Of a DNA stretch of 64,000 nucleotides, positions 18,278 through 27,749 are shown piece after piece. Both the position numbers and the translations under genes were made by a program. Under the pieces are notes generated by a model. It ran no database searches. It worked only from the letters and a program-made list of their open reading frames with translations, and was not told the DNA's origin. Origin of the DNA: Bin18 sp965242795. Its GTDB lineage: Bacteria; Desulfobacterota; Binatia; Bin18. Location of the stretch: contig OZ251505.1 of NCBI GenBank assembly GCA_965242795.1, positions 2,852,001 to 2,916,000 on the forward strand, in the 5' to 3' direction. Position 1 is the stretch's first letter. Each line of letters opens with the position of its first letter.

Positions 18278-19117
18278 CTACCCTCTCCTTCCCGGCACAC
18301 GATACATCCGAATCGGATGCGGCGTGCGCTGGAACTCCGGCAGCGCGCGCCACGGCCGGCCCGCGGTGATGCCACCGTCCACGGCCAACGCCTGCCCCGT
18401 GACGAAACTCGCGTCGTCGCTCGCCAGCCACAGGGCCGCACGCGCGATTTCCTCCGGCTCGCCGACGCGGCCCAGGGCGTGCATGTCCGCGGCCCCGCGG
18501 CGCAGCCCTTCCACCTGTCTCTCGGTCGGGGCCGGCCGGCCCACGGCCAGCGGCGTCACGATGGCGCCCGGACAGATGCAATTCGCCCGGATGCCGTATT
18601 CCCCGAGTTCGAGAGCGACCGACTTGGTGAGATGGATCACCCCGGCCTTGGCCACGCTGTAAAGATGCGGCCCCACGCCGGCCTCGATGCCCGCCACGCT
18701 CGCGGTGCTGAGGATGCTGCCGGCGCGCTGGCGTTTCATGACCGGCGCCGCGTGCTTGATGCCCAGGAAGACGCCCTTGAGCAGCACGTCGAACGTCATG
18801 TCGTACTCGTCCACGCTCGTACTCTCGATCGGCCCCAGCGCCCCGCCGAATCCCGCGTTGTTGAAGAGGCAGTCCAGCCGCCCCCAGCGTTCCACGGCCG
18901 TCTCGACCGCGGCCTGGACCTCGGCCTCCAGCGTTACGTTGACGTGGACGAACGTACCGTCCGCGCCCAATGCGCGCGCGACGTCCTGCCCTTTGTCGTC
19001 CTGCATGTCGGCGATCACGACCCGCGCCCCTTCCGCGGCGAACAGGCGAACCGTAGCCGCGCCGATTCCGCTGGCCCCACCGGTCACGAGTGCCACTTTG
19101 CCGTCCAGTTTTCCCAT
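18278..19117 (-). CDS. SDR family oxidoreductase
   Basis: This 279-aa classical SDR has TGGASGIG (residues 12-19), NNAG (86-89) and catalytic S140, Y153 and K157. It resembles cyclopentanol dehydrogenase and 3-alpha-hydroxysteroid dehydrogenase-like enzymes that use NAD(H), suggested by the acidic residue D37 after the second beta strand (VVIADM). The substrate is unknown. The start is the ATG at 19117, which has GGAGGG upstream, in preference to an in-frame ATG four codons earlier. The C-terminus is extended by about 25 residues (RPWRALPEFQRTPHPIRMYR) compared with typical members. Confidence 0.88.
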   Translation of the reverse strand: MGKLDGKVALVTGGASGIGAATVRLFAAEGARVVIADMQDDKGQDVARALGADGTFVHVNVTLEAEVQAAVETAVERWGRLDCLFNNAGFGGALGPIESTSVDEYDMTFDVLLKGVFLGIKHAAPVMKRQRAGSILSTASVAGIEAGVGPHLYSVAKAGVIHLTKSVALELGEYGIRANCICPGAIVTPLAVGRPAPTERQVEGLRRGAADMHALGRVGEPEEIARAALWLASDDASFVTGQALAVDGGITAGRPWRALPEFQRTPHPIRMYRVPGRRG

Positions 19118-19381
19118 GCGTCCCTCCATGCGTCGTTTCGTTGGGAGTTCGTCCGTTTGTATATGTGGGGGAGGGGATGGGGTCCATGCCCGGCGGCGTG
19201 GTGAGGAAGGGGCGGGGGAGGATGAGAAGGTCCCTGAGCCTGTCGAAGGGTCGGGGGAGAAGGACCTTGAGCTTGTCGAAAGGTCGCAGGGGCGGGGTGA
19301 AGGGCGAGGGGCTGGGGTGATCTCGGGGTACGTTTCGACAAGCTCAACGTACTTAGGGAGGGGGGATGAAAGTCGAATTCT
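19118..19381. repeat. Repeat cluster before the GIY-YIG gene
   Basis: Three TCGACAAGCTCA-type cores occur at about 19231, 19269 and 19335. No gene is visible. Confidence 0.75.
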
Positions 19382-19717
19382 CTATGGCTTGGCGCGCCGG
19401 TTCGGTAACGGCCGGATTGCCTTTGCCGCGAATCGTATGCGACCTTTCGACAGCCGCGGCAAGGTGTCGTATCGGCCCAGGATCAGGGCTTCCTTCTTCT
19501 GCCGGCTCCAGCCCTGTACCTGCTTCTCCCGGACGAACGCCTCGTCGATCCCCGCCAATTCTTCGGCATAGACGAGTTCGACGGGCCGATGTCTGCGCGT
19601 GAAATTCGCCGCTTCCCCCCGGTTGTGTTGGGTGAGGCGTTTTTCCAGGTCGGTCGTGCTGCCCGTGTAGTATTGCCCGTTCGCACACCGCAAGATGTAG
19701 AGATAGCCTTTTTTCAT
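19382..19717 (-). CDS. GIY-YIG nuclease family protein
   Basis: This 111-aa protein is a minimal GIY-YIG domain of the UPF0213/YhbQ type: YLYILRCANGQYYTGSTTDL at residues 5-24 contains both conserved tyrosines, and R27 and E65 are candidates for the catalytic Arg and metal ligand. Members are small standalone nucleases, some linked to DNA repair. The C-terminal 25 residues are basic and lack family similarity. It stands between two repeat fields and marks the left edge of the defence island. A house-cleaning or mobile role is equally possible. Confidence 0.88.
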   Translation of the reverse strand: MKKGYLYILRCANGQYYTGSTTDLEKRLTQHNRGEAANFTRRHRPVELVYAEELAGIDEAFVREKQVQGWSRQKKEALILGRYDTLPRLSKGRIRFAAKAIRPLPNRRAKP

Positions 19718-20124
19718 GGGGGACTCGGCCGGTGGGTGGTCTTCATTCTATAGGCGGACGCGGAAGCAGGGTCCATACCCGGCCCCTTTGGTGAGGGAGG
19801 GAGGAGGACCTTGAGCCTGTCGAAGGGTCGAAAGGTCGAAGGGGCGGGGAGGAGGGCGAGGGACTGTGGTGAATGCGGGGTACGTTTCGACAAGCTCAAC
19901 GAACTTGAGGGGGGAGGGCGAGGGACTGTGGTGCCCTCGGGGTACGTTTCGACAGGCTCAACGTACTTGAGGGGGGAGGCGGGGAGGACCTTGAGCTTGT
20001 CGAAAGGTCGGATGGGTGGGGGCCGTGGTGACTGCGGGGACGTTTCGGCCCTTCGACAGGCTCAGGGACCGCAGGCTCAACGTACTTGGGATGGATTCGG
20101 GCGCATGGTAGGGTCCGGCGCAGC
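19718..20124. repeat. Repeat cluster upstream of hsdM
   Basis: Five TCGACAAGCTCA-type cores lie between about 19808 and 20096. The unit near 19890-19975 is a partial tandem (GGGGGGAGGGCGAGGGACTG recurs). No gene is visible. The promoter for the restriction-modification operon must lie here or to the left. Confidence 0.75.
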
Positions 20125-22248
20125 GTGTCCACCGATACCCACTCCCAACTCGCGACCTTCATCTGGAGCATCTGCAACCTGCTCCGCGGCCCGTACAAGC
20201 GTAACGAGTATCGTAAGGTCATCCTCCCGCTGACGGTGCTGCGCCGCTTCGATTGCCTGCTCGCCCCCACCAAGCCGCAGGTCCTCGCCGCCCACGCCAC
20301 GCTGCAAGGCAAACCGGCCGCGGTCGTCCGACTCCGCCTGCACAAGATCACCGGACGCCCGTTCTACAACCTGTCCAAACTCGACCTGCCCACCCTGCTG
20401 GACGACCCCACCCACGTCGCCCCCAACCTGAACGCCTACGTCGCCGGCTTCTCGCCCAACGTGCGCGACGTCATGGAGCGGTTCGCCTTCGACGCGCAGA
20501 TCGCGCGCATGGCCGAGAAGAACCTGCTCTACGAGGTGGTCAAGCGCTTCGCCACGGTCGATCTGTCCCCGGCGCGCGTGGACAACGTGCAGATGGGCTA
20601 CGTGTTCGAGGAACTCATCCGCGTCGGCGCCGAACAGTCCAACGAGGAGGCCGGCGAGCACTTCACCCCGCGCGAGGTCATCAAGCTGATGGTCGACCTG
20701 CTGCTCGCGCCGGAACGCGACCTGCGCAAGAGCCACGTCGTCAAGACCATCTACGACCCGGCCTGCGGCACCGGCGGCATGCTGTCCGTGGCCGAGCAGT
20801 ACATCCGCGCCCTGAACGCCGACGCCCAGCCCCTCGTGTTCGGCCAGGACTGGAACGACGAAGCCTGGGCCGTCTGCAAGTCCGACATGCTCATCAAGGG
20901 CGAAGACGCCGACAACGTCCACCTCGGCGACACCTTCGCCGCGGACGCCTTCCGCCATGACGACGCGGGCCGCAAGTGGACCTTCGACTACATGCTGGCC
21001 AACCCGCCCTTCGGCGTGGAGTGGAAGCAGCAGCGCACGGCGATTCGGGACGAGGCCGAGTCGCTCGGCTACGCCGGCCGGTTCGGCGCCGGGCTGCCGC
21101 GCATCAACGACGGCGCGTTGCTGTTCCTGCAACACATGCTGGCGAAGATGCGCGCGCCCGAGGCCGGCGGCAGCCGCCTCGCCATCGTGTTCAACGGCTC
21201 GCCCCTGTTCACGGGCGACGCCGGCAGCGGCGAAAGCGACATCCGGCGCTGGATCATCGAGAACGACTGGCTGGAAGCCGTCGTCGCCCTGCCCGACCAG
21301 TTGTTCTACAACACCGGCATTGCGACCTATCTCTGGGTGCTGACGAACCGCAAGGAGCCGCGGCGCAAGGGCAAGGTGCACCTCATCGACGCGCGCCGCT
21401 GCTTCGTCAAGATGCCCAAGAGCCTGGGCAACAAGCGCCACAAGCTGGGCGACCCCGCGGACCGCGCCGGCGAACCCGACCAGATCGGCGACGTGACGCG
21501 CCTCTTCGGCGCCTTCCGCGACGGCGAGACGCGCCCGTTCCGCGAGGCCGACCCGATCACGGGGCAGCCGGTCGAACGGGAGCGGGTCGTGAGCAAGGTC
21601 TTCGAGAACGCGGACTTCGGCTTCCGCAAGATCACGGTGGAGCGACCCTTGCGCCTGAACTTCGCGGCGACCCCGGAACGTATCGCCCGGTTGGAGACCG
21701 AACGCGCCTTCGCCAATCTCGCCGCCAGCACCCGCAAGAACGAACGGGCGCGCCGGGCGGAGATCGTGGACGGCGAACGCCGGCAAGCCGCGATCCGCGC
21801 GCTATTGGCCGCCTTCGTCGCCGAGCACGGGACGCGGACGTACCGGGACCGCGCGACGTTTCTGGCCGACCTGCGCGGCATCGACCGGGTGCACGGGGTG
21901 CGGCTGACCGCCGCGGAACTGAAGGCGTTGTCGAGCGCATTGGGCGAACGCGACGAGGCCGCGGAAATCTGCCGCGACCGGAACGGGAAGGCCGAACCCG
22001 ACCCGGAGTTGCGCGACACCGAGACCGTGCCGCTGAAGCAAAGCGTGGACGAGTACGTCCGCCGCGAGGTGCTGCCACACGTCCCCGATGCGTGGATCGA
22101 CGAAAGCAAGACCAAGGTGGGATACGAGATTCCGTTGAACCGGCATTTTCATGTTCACGAGCCGCCGCGGCCGCTGGACGTGATCGAGGCGGACATCAAG
22201 CAACTGGAAGCCGAGATCGTGACGTTGCTGGGCGAGGTGACGTCATGA
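20125..22248 (+). CDS. hsdM: Type I restriction-modification methyltransferase subunit HsdM
   Basis: This 707-aa N6-adenine methyltransferase has an N-terminal HsdM helical domain. Motif I is DPACGTGG (residues 211-218) and the catalytic motif IV is NPPF (293-296). With HsdS it forms the sequence-specific methyltransferase and, with HsdR, the restriction complex. The protein is longer than the usual 500-aa HsdM because of a charged C-terminal extension (after about 500) ending in a coiled-coil-like IEADIKQLEAEIVTLL. The GTG at 20125 is the preferred start because the first domain begins there; an in-frame ATG at 20086 lies in the repeat. The stop overlaps hsdS by four bases (ATGA). Confidence 0.95.
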   Translation: MSTDTHSQLATFIWSICNLLRGPYKRNEYRKVILPLTVLRRFDCLLAPTKPQVLAAHATLQGKPAAVVRLRLHKITGRPFYNLSKLDLPTLLDDPTHVAPNLNAYVAGFSPNVRDVMERFAFDAQIARMAEKNLLYEVVKRFATVDLSPARVDNVQMGYVFEELIRVGAEQSNEEAGEHFTPREVIKLMVDLLLAPERDLRKSHVVKTIYDPACGTGGMLSVAEQYIRALNADAQPLVFGQDWNDEAWAVCKSDMLIKGEDADNVHLGDTFAADAFRHDDAGRKWTFDYMLANPPFGVEWKQQRTAIRDEAESLGYAGRFGAGLPRINDGALLFLQHMLAKMRAPEAGGSRLAIVFNGSPLFTGDAGSGESDIRRWIIENDWLEAVVALPDQLFYNTGIATYLWVLTNRKEPRRKGKVHLIDARRCFVKMPKSLGNKRHKLGDPADRAGEPDQIGDVTRLFGAFRDGETRPFREADPITGQPVERERVVSKVFENADFGFRKITVERPLRLNFAATPERIARLETERAFANLAASTRKNERARRAEIVDGERRQAAIRALLAAFVAEHGTRTYRDRATFLADLRGIDRVHGVRLTAAELKALSSALGERDEAAEICRDRNGKAEPDPELRDTETVPLKQSVDEYVRREVLPHVPDAWIDESKTKVGYEIPLNRHFHVHEPPRPLDVIEADIKQLEAEIVTLLGEVTS

Positions 22249-23609
22249 AGCTGGCGCCGTATCCGAGGTACAAGCCGAGCGGCGTGGAACGGCTGGGGAA
22301 CGTGCCGGAAGGGTGGAACGTTAGGCAACTCAAATACGCGGCGAGTATCAACGATGAGACACTGCCGGAGACGATGGACCCGGCTTTTGAAATGTCTTAC
22401 GTCGATATCGGGAGCGTGGACGCCGTTGAAGGGATTGTCGGCGTCGAAGAGATGACGTTCGAAAGTGCTCCGAGCCGAGCACGGCGGATCGTTCGAGATG
22501 GAGATACCATCGTCTCGACGGTGCGAACCTACCTGAAGGCAATCGCGTATATTCGAGAACCGAAAGCCAATACGGTTGTCTCGACCGGTTTCGCCGTCAT
22601 CCGGCCACGAACGACGAACCCGGCGTTCCTCTCGTATGCGATGCGCGAAACGGGTTTCGTCGAAACGATTGTCGCGCGTTCGGTGGGCGTGAGTTACCCG
22701 GCGGTGAACGCAAGCGAAATCGGATCGCTCGAAATTCCGTTGCCTTCCCACGAAGAACAATGCGCTATCGCCGATTTCCTCGACCGCCAGACGGCGAAGC
22801 TCGACACGTTGATCCGCAAGAAGCAAACGTTGATCGAGCGGTTGCAGGAGAAACGGGCGGCGGTGATTATCCGCACGGTGACGCGGGGGCTGCCGCCGGA
22901 GGCGGCGCGGGCGGTGGACTTGGAGCCGGAGCCGGAGATGAAGGCTTCCGGTGTGGAGTGGTTGGGGGAGGTGCCGGCGCATTGGGAGGTGAAGCGGGGA
23001 CGGTTCTGCGTAGAAGTCCTGTCGTCCTCGAATCGTTTACGCGAGCTTTCCCCGGATGACGAAGTGTCTTTCGTCCCGATGGAAGCCGTTGGGGAGTATG
23101 GAGGTCTCGACCTTGAACAGACGCGAGTCGTCGCAGAGAGAGGCTCTGGGTACACGGAGTTCGAAGACGGCGACGTGGTCGTTGCGAAGATCACTCCTTG
23201 TTTCGAGAATGGGAAAGGTGCCCTGGCCAGCGGCCTGTTGAATGGCGCCGCTATCGGGACCACGGAACTGCACGTTCTGCGCCCGAGATCGAATCTCGAC
23301 CGTCGGCTTTTATTCTACTTTACGATTTCTCCGTCGTTCCGCGCTTTAGGCGAAGGAGAGATGTACGGCGCCGGGGGACAGAAGCGCGTGCCGACCAGCT
23401 TTTGCGAAGACGTGCCGATTCCACTGGCGCCGCTCGACGAACAGCGCGCCATCGCCGACTTCCTTGACCGGGAGACGGCGAAGATCGACGGCCTGATCGC
23501 CAAGGTGGACACAGCTATCGCGCGGCTACGAGAGTACCGGGCGGCGCTCATCACCGCCGCGGTGACGGGGCAGGTGGACGTGCGGGGGAACGATGACCAT
23601 GAAAGTTGA
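22245..23609 (+). CDS. hsdS: Type I restriction-modification specificity subunit HsdS
   Basis: This 454-aa protein has the two-repeat layout of HsdS. Target recognition domain 1 spans about residues 15-160 and is followed by a coiled conserved region (EEQCAIADFLDRQTAKLDTL). Domain 2 starts near residue 232 (MKASGVEWLGEVPAHWEV) and is followed by DEQRAIADFLDRETAKIDGL. The two domains differ, so the recognition site should be asymmetric and bipartite. The ATG at 22245 overlaps the hsdM stop in ATGA, and the 3' end overlaps the next gene by 17 bp. Base composition drops inside both recognition domains, as is common for these exchangeable segments. Confidence 0.95.
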   Translation: MKLAPYPRYKPSGVERLGNVPEGWNVRQLKYAASINDETLPETMDPAFEMSYVDIGSVDAVEGIVGVEEMTFESAPSRARRIVRDGDTIVSTVRTYLKAIAYIREPKANTVVSTGFAVIRPRTTNPAFLSYAMRETGFVETIVARSVGVSYPAVNASEIGSLEIPLPSHEEQCAIADFLDRQTAKLDTLIRKKQTLIERLQEKRAAVIIRTVTRGLPPEAARAVDLEPEPEMKASGVEWLGEVPAHWEVKRGRFCVEVLSSSNRLRELSPDDEVSFVPMEAVGEYGGLDLEQTRVVAERGSGYTEFEDGDVVVAKITPCFENGKGALASGLLNGAAIGTTELHVLRPRSNLDRRLLFYFTISPSFRALGEGEMYGAGGQKRVPTSFCEDVPIPLAPLDEQRAIADFLDRETAKIDGLIAKVDTAIARLREYRAALITAAVTGQVDVRGNDDHES

Positions 23610-25326
23610 TTCCGTACATTTCAAAGGACACCTCTGCTTTAAGAAAGAATGGTCCGGCTTCGATACGATCAAGCCGATCAACGTCATCATCGGACGGAAT
23701 AACTCTGGAAAGTCTCATCTCTTGGATTTGGTTGAAGCGTTGTGTGACAATAAGCTCGAGGGGCGAGGCTGGGAATATCGATTCCGAGGCGTATTAGACG
23801 AGGCGTCGCTGAGGCAGCAGTTTGATGAACATACAAGCGGAGGGGTTCTTGGAGGAAACCACTGGAACGATCACGGGAAACACTTTATAGGAGTGGAGAT
23901 ATCATGGGAAACGGACAAAAATGGAAAGCCTCTGAATTTTCAATTTCCTGGTGGATTTCACCCTGAATATCTTCCCTACGCGAATAAGATGAAGGCCCGA
24001 CTTTCAGTGATTGGCCAAGCCGTTGAAACTCCAATACACGAGATCACCGGAACATCCTTCCGCAGGCTTCTTGCCGACCGTGACATTCGAATGGCGCCCC
24101 CCAGCCCCGGCCTAGCACTTCATCCTGACGGGGAAGGAGCTTCCAATATCATACGGCGATTTCTCAACTCTTCTAGTGAGAAATTTTCAACAGAAGTCAT
24201 CGATCAAGACCTCCTGAACGCGCTTAATAACGTTTTCAGGAACGATGGGAGGTTCACAGGAATTCGCGTACAAGAACATGATGAAGGAACCGGCGAGGCA
24301 CCACAGGGTTCTTGGGAAGTTTACCTTGGCGAAGAAAATAAGGGATTGATTCCTCTCAGCAAATCCGGGAGTGGGTTGAAAACCGTTCTGCTGGTTCTTC
24401 TAAATTTAGTAGTAATTCCCGAAATTGAAGAAAAAGAAAAATCCCAGTTTACATTCGCGTTCGAAGAACTTGAAAATAACCTTCATCCGGCACTCCTCCG
24501 ACGACTCCTGCAATATCTTGAAAAGTATGCCGTCGAGAACGAATCAACTCTTTTTCTGACAACTCATTCAAGTACGGCTCTAGACCTTTTCGGTGCTTCG
24601 AAGAATGCACAGATCATTCATGTCGTCCACGACGGCGGGTCCGCACGCTCCGCGCCGGTTTCCGCTCACTTCGATCGGCTCGGAGTCCTCTCCGAGCTCG
24701 GGGCGAAACCCTCCGATCTCCTTCAGGCGAATGGCATAGTCTGGGTAGAAGGACCGTCGGACCGAATTTATCTCAACCGCTGGATTGCTCTCTGCTCCGG
24801 CGGACGTCTTCAAGAAGGCCGTGACTACCAATGCGCATTCTATGGCGGCTCGCTTCTGGCGCGATCACAATTCACGTCGCCCGAAGAAGCGGACGACGAT
24901 CTTGCAAATCTGTTCCAGGTGAATCCGAACATCGTCGTCGTGTGCGATGGAGACCGCACTTCCAAAAGGGCAAGGATCAAGGACAGGGTGAGGAGGATTC
25001 ACAGGGAAGTCGAGAAAATTCCCAACGGACACGTCTGGATAACGAGCGCCAAGGAAATCGAGAACTACATCCCCGGCTCCGTTCTAAATGACGCCTTCCA
25101 TCAGTCGTCACTTCCTGATCTCGACCAGTATGAACCTTTCTTCCCTAGCGAACGAGGTGCCTCCAAATCGTATATAGAGACAAAGTTGAAGCGGAGAAGT
25201 TTCGACAAAATGAAATTAGCTTTGGCATCCGCGCCTTATATGACGAAAGAGCGAATGGTTTCCCGATTCGATTGGGAAGATGAGATGAAGAAAATTGTCG
25301 ATTGTATTGAATCCTGGAATGCTTGA
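23593..25326 (+). CDS. OLD-like ATPase with C-terminal TOPRIM nuclease domain
   Basis: This 577-aa protein joins an SMC/ABC-like ATPase to a TOPRIM domain. Walker A is GRNNSGKS (34-41), Walker B is FAFEELENNLHP (288-299), and THSS follows shortly after as in OLD and RecF-type ATPases. The TOPRIM acidic signatures are WVEGPSDR (384-391) and DGD (452-454), with KEIENYI downstream. Such proteins include the P2 OLD nuclease, GajA of Gabija and AriA/AriB-type PARIS proteins, all linked to phage defence. The gene is clearly AT-richer than its neighbours, which suggests acquisition. It overlaps hsdS by 17 bp, so it is co-translated with the modification genes. Starts at 23593 and 23599 are both possible. 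Confidence 0.88.
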   Translation: MTMKVDSVHFKGHLCFKKEWSGFDTIKPINVIIGRNNSGKSHLLDLVEALCDNKLEGRGWEYRFRGVLDEASLRQQFDEHTSGGVLGGNHWNDHGKHFIGVEISWETDKNGKPLNFQFPGGFHPEYLPYANKMKARLSVIGQAVETPIHEITGTSFRRLLADRDIRMAPPSPGLALHPDGEGASNIIRRFLNSSSEKFSTEVIDQDLLNALNNVFRNDGRFTGIRVQEHDEGTGEAPQGSWEVYLGEENKGLIPLSKSGSGLKTVLLVLLNLVVIPEIEEKEKSQFTFAFEELENNLHPALLRRLLQYLEKYAVENESTLFLTTHSSTALDLFGASKNAQIIHVVHDGGSARSAPVSAHFDRLGVLSELGAKPSDLLQANGIVWVEGPSDRIYLNRWIALCSGGRLQEGRDYQCAFYGGSLLARSQFTSPEEADDDLANLFQVNPNIVVVCDGDRTSKRARIKDRVRRIHREVEKIPNGHVWITSAKEIENYIPGSVLNDAFHQSSLPDLDQYEPFFPSERGASKSYIETKLKRRSFDKMKLALASAPYMTKERMVSRFDWEDEMKKIVDCIESWNA

Positions 25327-25735
25327 ACTTGATGGAAGACGATGCCGGGATCCGAAAGCGATTGGTTTTCCCTCCCCGCCCCTGCCCCTGAGTTTCCGGT
25401 GCCCCGAACCTGTCGAAAGGGAGGAGGTCACCTCGGGGTTCGTTTCGACAAGCTCAACGAACTTGAGAGGGGACGGAGGGGAAGGGCCTCGAGTTTGCGG
25501 TCTCTGAGCTTCTCGAAGGGTCGAAAGGTCGAAGGGCCGGGGGCGGGTGTGGCCGTCACCTCGGGGTTCGTTTCGACAGGCTCAACGAACTTGAGGGGGA
25601 AGGACCTTGAGCTTGCGGTCCCTGAGCTTGTCGAAGGGTCGAAAGGTCGGAGGGGTGGCGGCTCCCATGCCTTCATGTATCTTGGTAAGCGTAGATCGAT
25701 GCCGCTAAGCTGACACTACCTTGCGCGGAGGCCGG
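25327..25735. repeat. Repeat cluster inside the defence operon
   Basis: Five TCGACAAGCTCA-type cores, some degenerate, lie between about 25398 and 25660. No gene is visible. The cluster separates the hsdM/hsdS/OLD block from the following genes, so a separate promoter is likely near 25690-25725. Confidence 0.75.
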
Positions 25736-27055
25736 ATGAAAAACATTCGCCACACAGCAACGCTGTTCTCGTATGACGGCCCCCAGGTGTTCGAAGCCCG
25801 CGACCCTATCGGCGGGCATTATTTGGCGCTGGCCGTCGATGCGCCGGAGGTGGGAGACCGGTATCTCGTGGTGGGCGTCCCTCCCGAGCGGTTGCGCCAG
25901 TTTCGCGCCGGCACCCTCGATTTGCGCGAGACGATCGCCGACGCAGGCCGGGAGGAGTGGTATCTCGCCACCGTAACCGCGGGTCTGGGCCAACCGTTGG
26001 AGATCGAACTGCAGACGACGCCGCTGGCGGAAAGCGGCTTCCTGCCGGACGCGGGCTTCGTGCTGCCCGGCCCGCTGCCGGAAACACTGGCGCGCAGAGA
26101 CACGCGGAAACGCTACCAGTTACGCCTGACCGGTCTTCGAGAAGGGGAAGGGCAGATCAGGGCGGCGCATCTCCAGCGTGTTTTAGATGCTTTGCTCAAG
26201 ACGGCGGAGCGGGCTACCCACTTGTTGGCGACCGGCGCGGGGAGTCGAAATGGGCCGAACCCCGCGTGGCTCAATGACAGCATTGACTTCATGATTACCG
26301 GCTTGAAGCCCGGCTCTACGGTGCTCGACATCGCGGCTCCGCGGCTTGGCGAGACGGCGTCCGATGTCTTCGCCCAACAACAATTCTGGCCGGACCAGGC
26401 GGAGGTCGAGACCCCCGCGCGAGATGACACGACGCTCGATCTGGCGTCTTTGGCAATTCACGAAGCACAAGCGGAGGATTCCCCCGGCGACCGTTTCGAC
26501 GGTTCCGTCCTCGACGCGATCCTCGGGTTCGGGAAAGCCACGAGAACTTCCACCCTTCGGTACGAGTTGATTCCGCAGGATTCGACACACGAAAGTTTTG
26601 TCTTGGACGCCCGTTCATACGCACGGATCGAAGCGCGGTTGAAAGCCATCCCGTCTCCAAAGGCGTTCATCGTGAGCGGCAGGCTCGACAAGATCGAACA
26701 TGATGCCGGCAGATTTCGCCTGCTGGTCAACCCGCGCTCTGCGCTGCTCGGACGGCTGGACCCGAAAGCCCTGAACGTCGAAGCGCTGCGCCCCTTGTGG
26801 GGCAAACAGACCACCGTCGAGGGGATGGTACACTTCAAGGCCAACGGACAACCACGATTGATCGAAGCCCGCCGGATCGGCGGTCGCGTGGAAGGAGACG
26901 CAATTTTCGAGGAAATGCCGGCCGCGGAAATCCCGGGGGCCCGTCTCTTTACCCCTGCTCAAGAAAGACAGGCCCGCTCTTTTGACCCGATGTCCATCTG
27001 GGGGGCGTGGCCTGGAGATGAGCCTATTGAAGAACTCCTGGCGGAGATCGATTGA
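25736..27055 (+). CDS. Uncharacterised 439-aa protein upstream of PIN toxin
   Basis: I do not firmly recognise this protein. The N-terminal half (LFSYDGPQVFEARDPIGGHY, YLVVGVPPERLRQFRAG, DLRETI) resembles DUF6575-type N-terminal domains, but this is from memory and unverified. The C-terminal half has a beta-rich segment (FIVSGRLDKIEHDAGRFRLL, then VEGMVHFKANGQPRLIEARR) that looks like a modified OB or small beta domain. No catalytic motif, signal peptide or membrane segment is visible. The start ATG at 25736 follows GCGGAG. The gene is 11 bp from a PIN-domain gene in the same direction, so they are likely one unit. An antitoxin or partner role is only inferred. Confidence 0.7.
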   Translation: MKNIRHTATLFSYDGPQVFEARDPIGGHYLALAVDAPEVGDRYLVVGVPPERLRQFRAGTLDLRETIADAGREEWYLATVTAGLGQPLEIELQTTPLAESGFLPDAGFVLPGPLPETLARRDTRKRYQLRLTGLREGEGQIRAAHLQRVLDALLKTAERATHLLATGAGSRNGPNPAWLNDSIDFMITGLKPGSTVLDIAAPRLGETASDVFAQQQFWPDQAEVETPARDDTTLDLASLAIHEAQAEDSPGDRFDGSVLDAILGFGKATRTSTLRYELIPQDSTHESFVLDARSYARIEARLKAIPSPKAFIVSGRLDKIEHDAGRFRLLVNPRSALLGRLDPKALNVEALRPLWGKQTTVEGMVHFKANGQPRLIEARRIGGRVEGDAIFEEMPAAEIPGARLFTPAQERQARSFDPMSIWGAWPGDEPIEELLAEID

Positions 27056-27066
27056 CCCCCTAACTT

Positions 27067-27528
27067 ATGACGACCTTCCTTCTGGATACGAACATATTAG
27101 TAGGATTTATCCGGGAAGCCTCATGGGCTCTCCGTGCTCGGGAAAAGTTTCTCCTCGGCGATCAGGATGTGATGGTTGTCACGTCCGTTGTTTGCCAGGG
27201 CGAGATTCTCGCGCTTGCGGAAAAAAGGGGGTGGCGCGGGAAAAAGCGGATCGAGCTTGCCAGCCTGCTGGCCAAGGTTCCGACGCTTGACATCAGTAAG
27301 CAAGCGGTCTTGAACGCCTACGCCCTGATCGATGCGTGGACTCACGGAAAATCCGTGACTGCTCCCCACGACGCTTCTCCGCCGAAGCCGGCAGTCTCAA
27401 TAGGGAAAAATGACCTCTGGATCGCGGCCACGGCCCATGCAAGCAAGGCGACGCTGCTGTCAACGGACAAAGATTTCGATCATTTGGACGACGTCTGGCT
27501 GAAACGCATCTACGTCGATCCGCATTAG
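27067..27528 (+). CDS. PIN-domain (VapC-like) ribonuclease
   Basis: This 153-aa protein carries the PIN acidic tetrad: D7 in LLDTN, E46 in GEIL, D116 in KNDLWIAATA and D134/D136 in STDKDFDHL. PIN nucleases of this size are usually VapC-type toxins that cut tRNA or other RNA, neutralised by a small antitoxin. No classical VapB/AbrB-like small gene precedes it; the 439-aa gene 11 bp upstream takes that position. The C-terminal order of motifs is complete, so the protein should be active. Confidence 0.9.
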   Translation: MTTFLLDTNILVGFIREASWALRAREKFLLGDQDVMVVTSVVCQGEILALAEKRGWRGKKRIELASLLAKVPTLDISKQAVLNAYALIDAWTHGKSVTAPHDASPPKPAVSIGKNDLWIAATAHASKATLLSTDKDFDHLDDVWLKRIYVDPH

Positions 27529-27749
27529 ATTGGCGCGCGCGTGCAACATTTGATGGCAATTTTATTGTTGAATATCTTATGCCAGAAAAACGATATGCAA
27601 CAATTCTACGTACGTTTCCATCCGTCGGAATCTGCCCCTGTAGGCTGGGCAGACGACGACCCTCCCGCTCAAGAACGTCCACACCCTGGAGTTGAGGCCG
27701 GCACTCTGAACGGATGGAACGGGAGCGCCGAGCCTGCGACAATGAGGAT

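Noticed and set aside
13087..20124. Integron attC array or transposon ends as explanation of the repeats
   Set aside because: No integrase, no cassette-like single genes and no R-box motif (GTTRRRY with its complement) were seen around the units.
20976..23609. Apparent 877-aa open frame covering hsdS
   Set aside because: Its first 420 residues are out-of-frame hsdM sequence. The ATG at 22245 with the ATGA overlap gives a normal HsdS.
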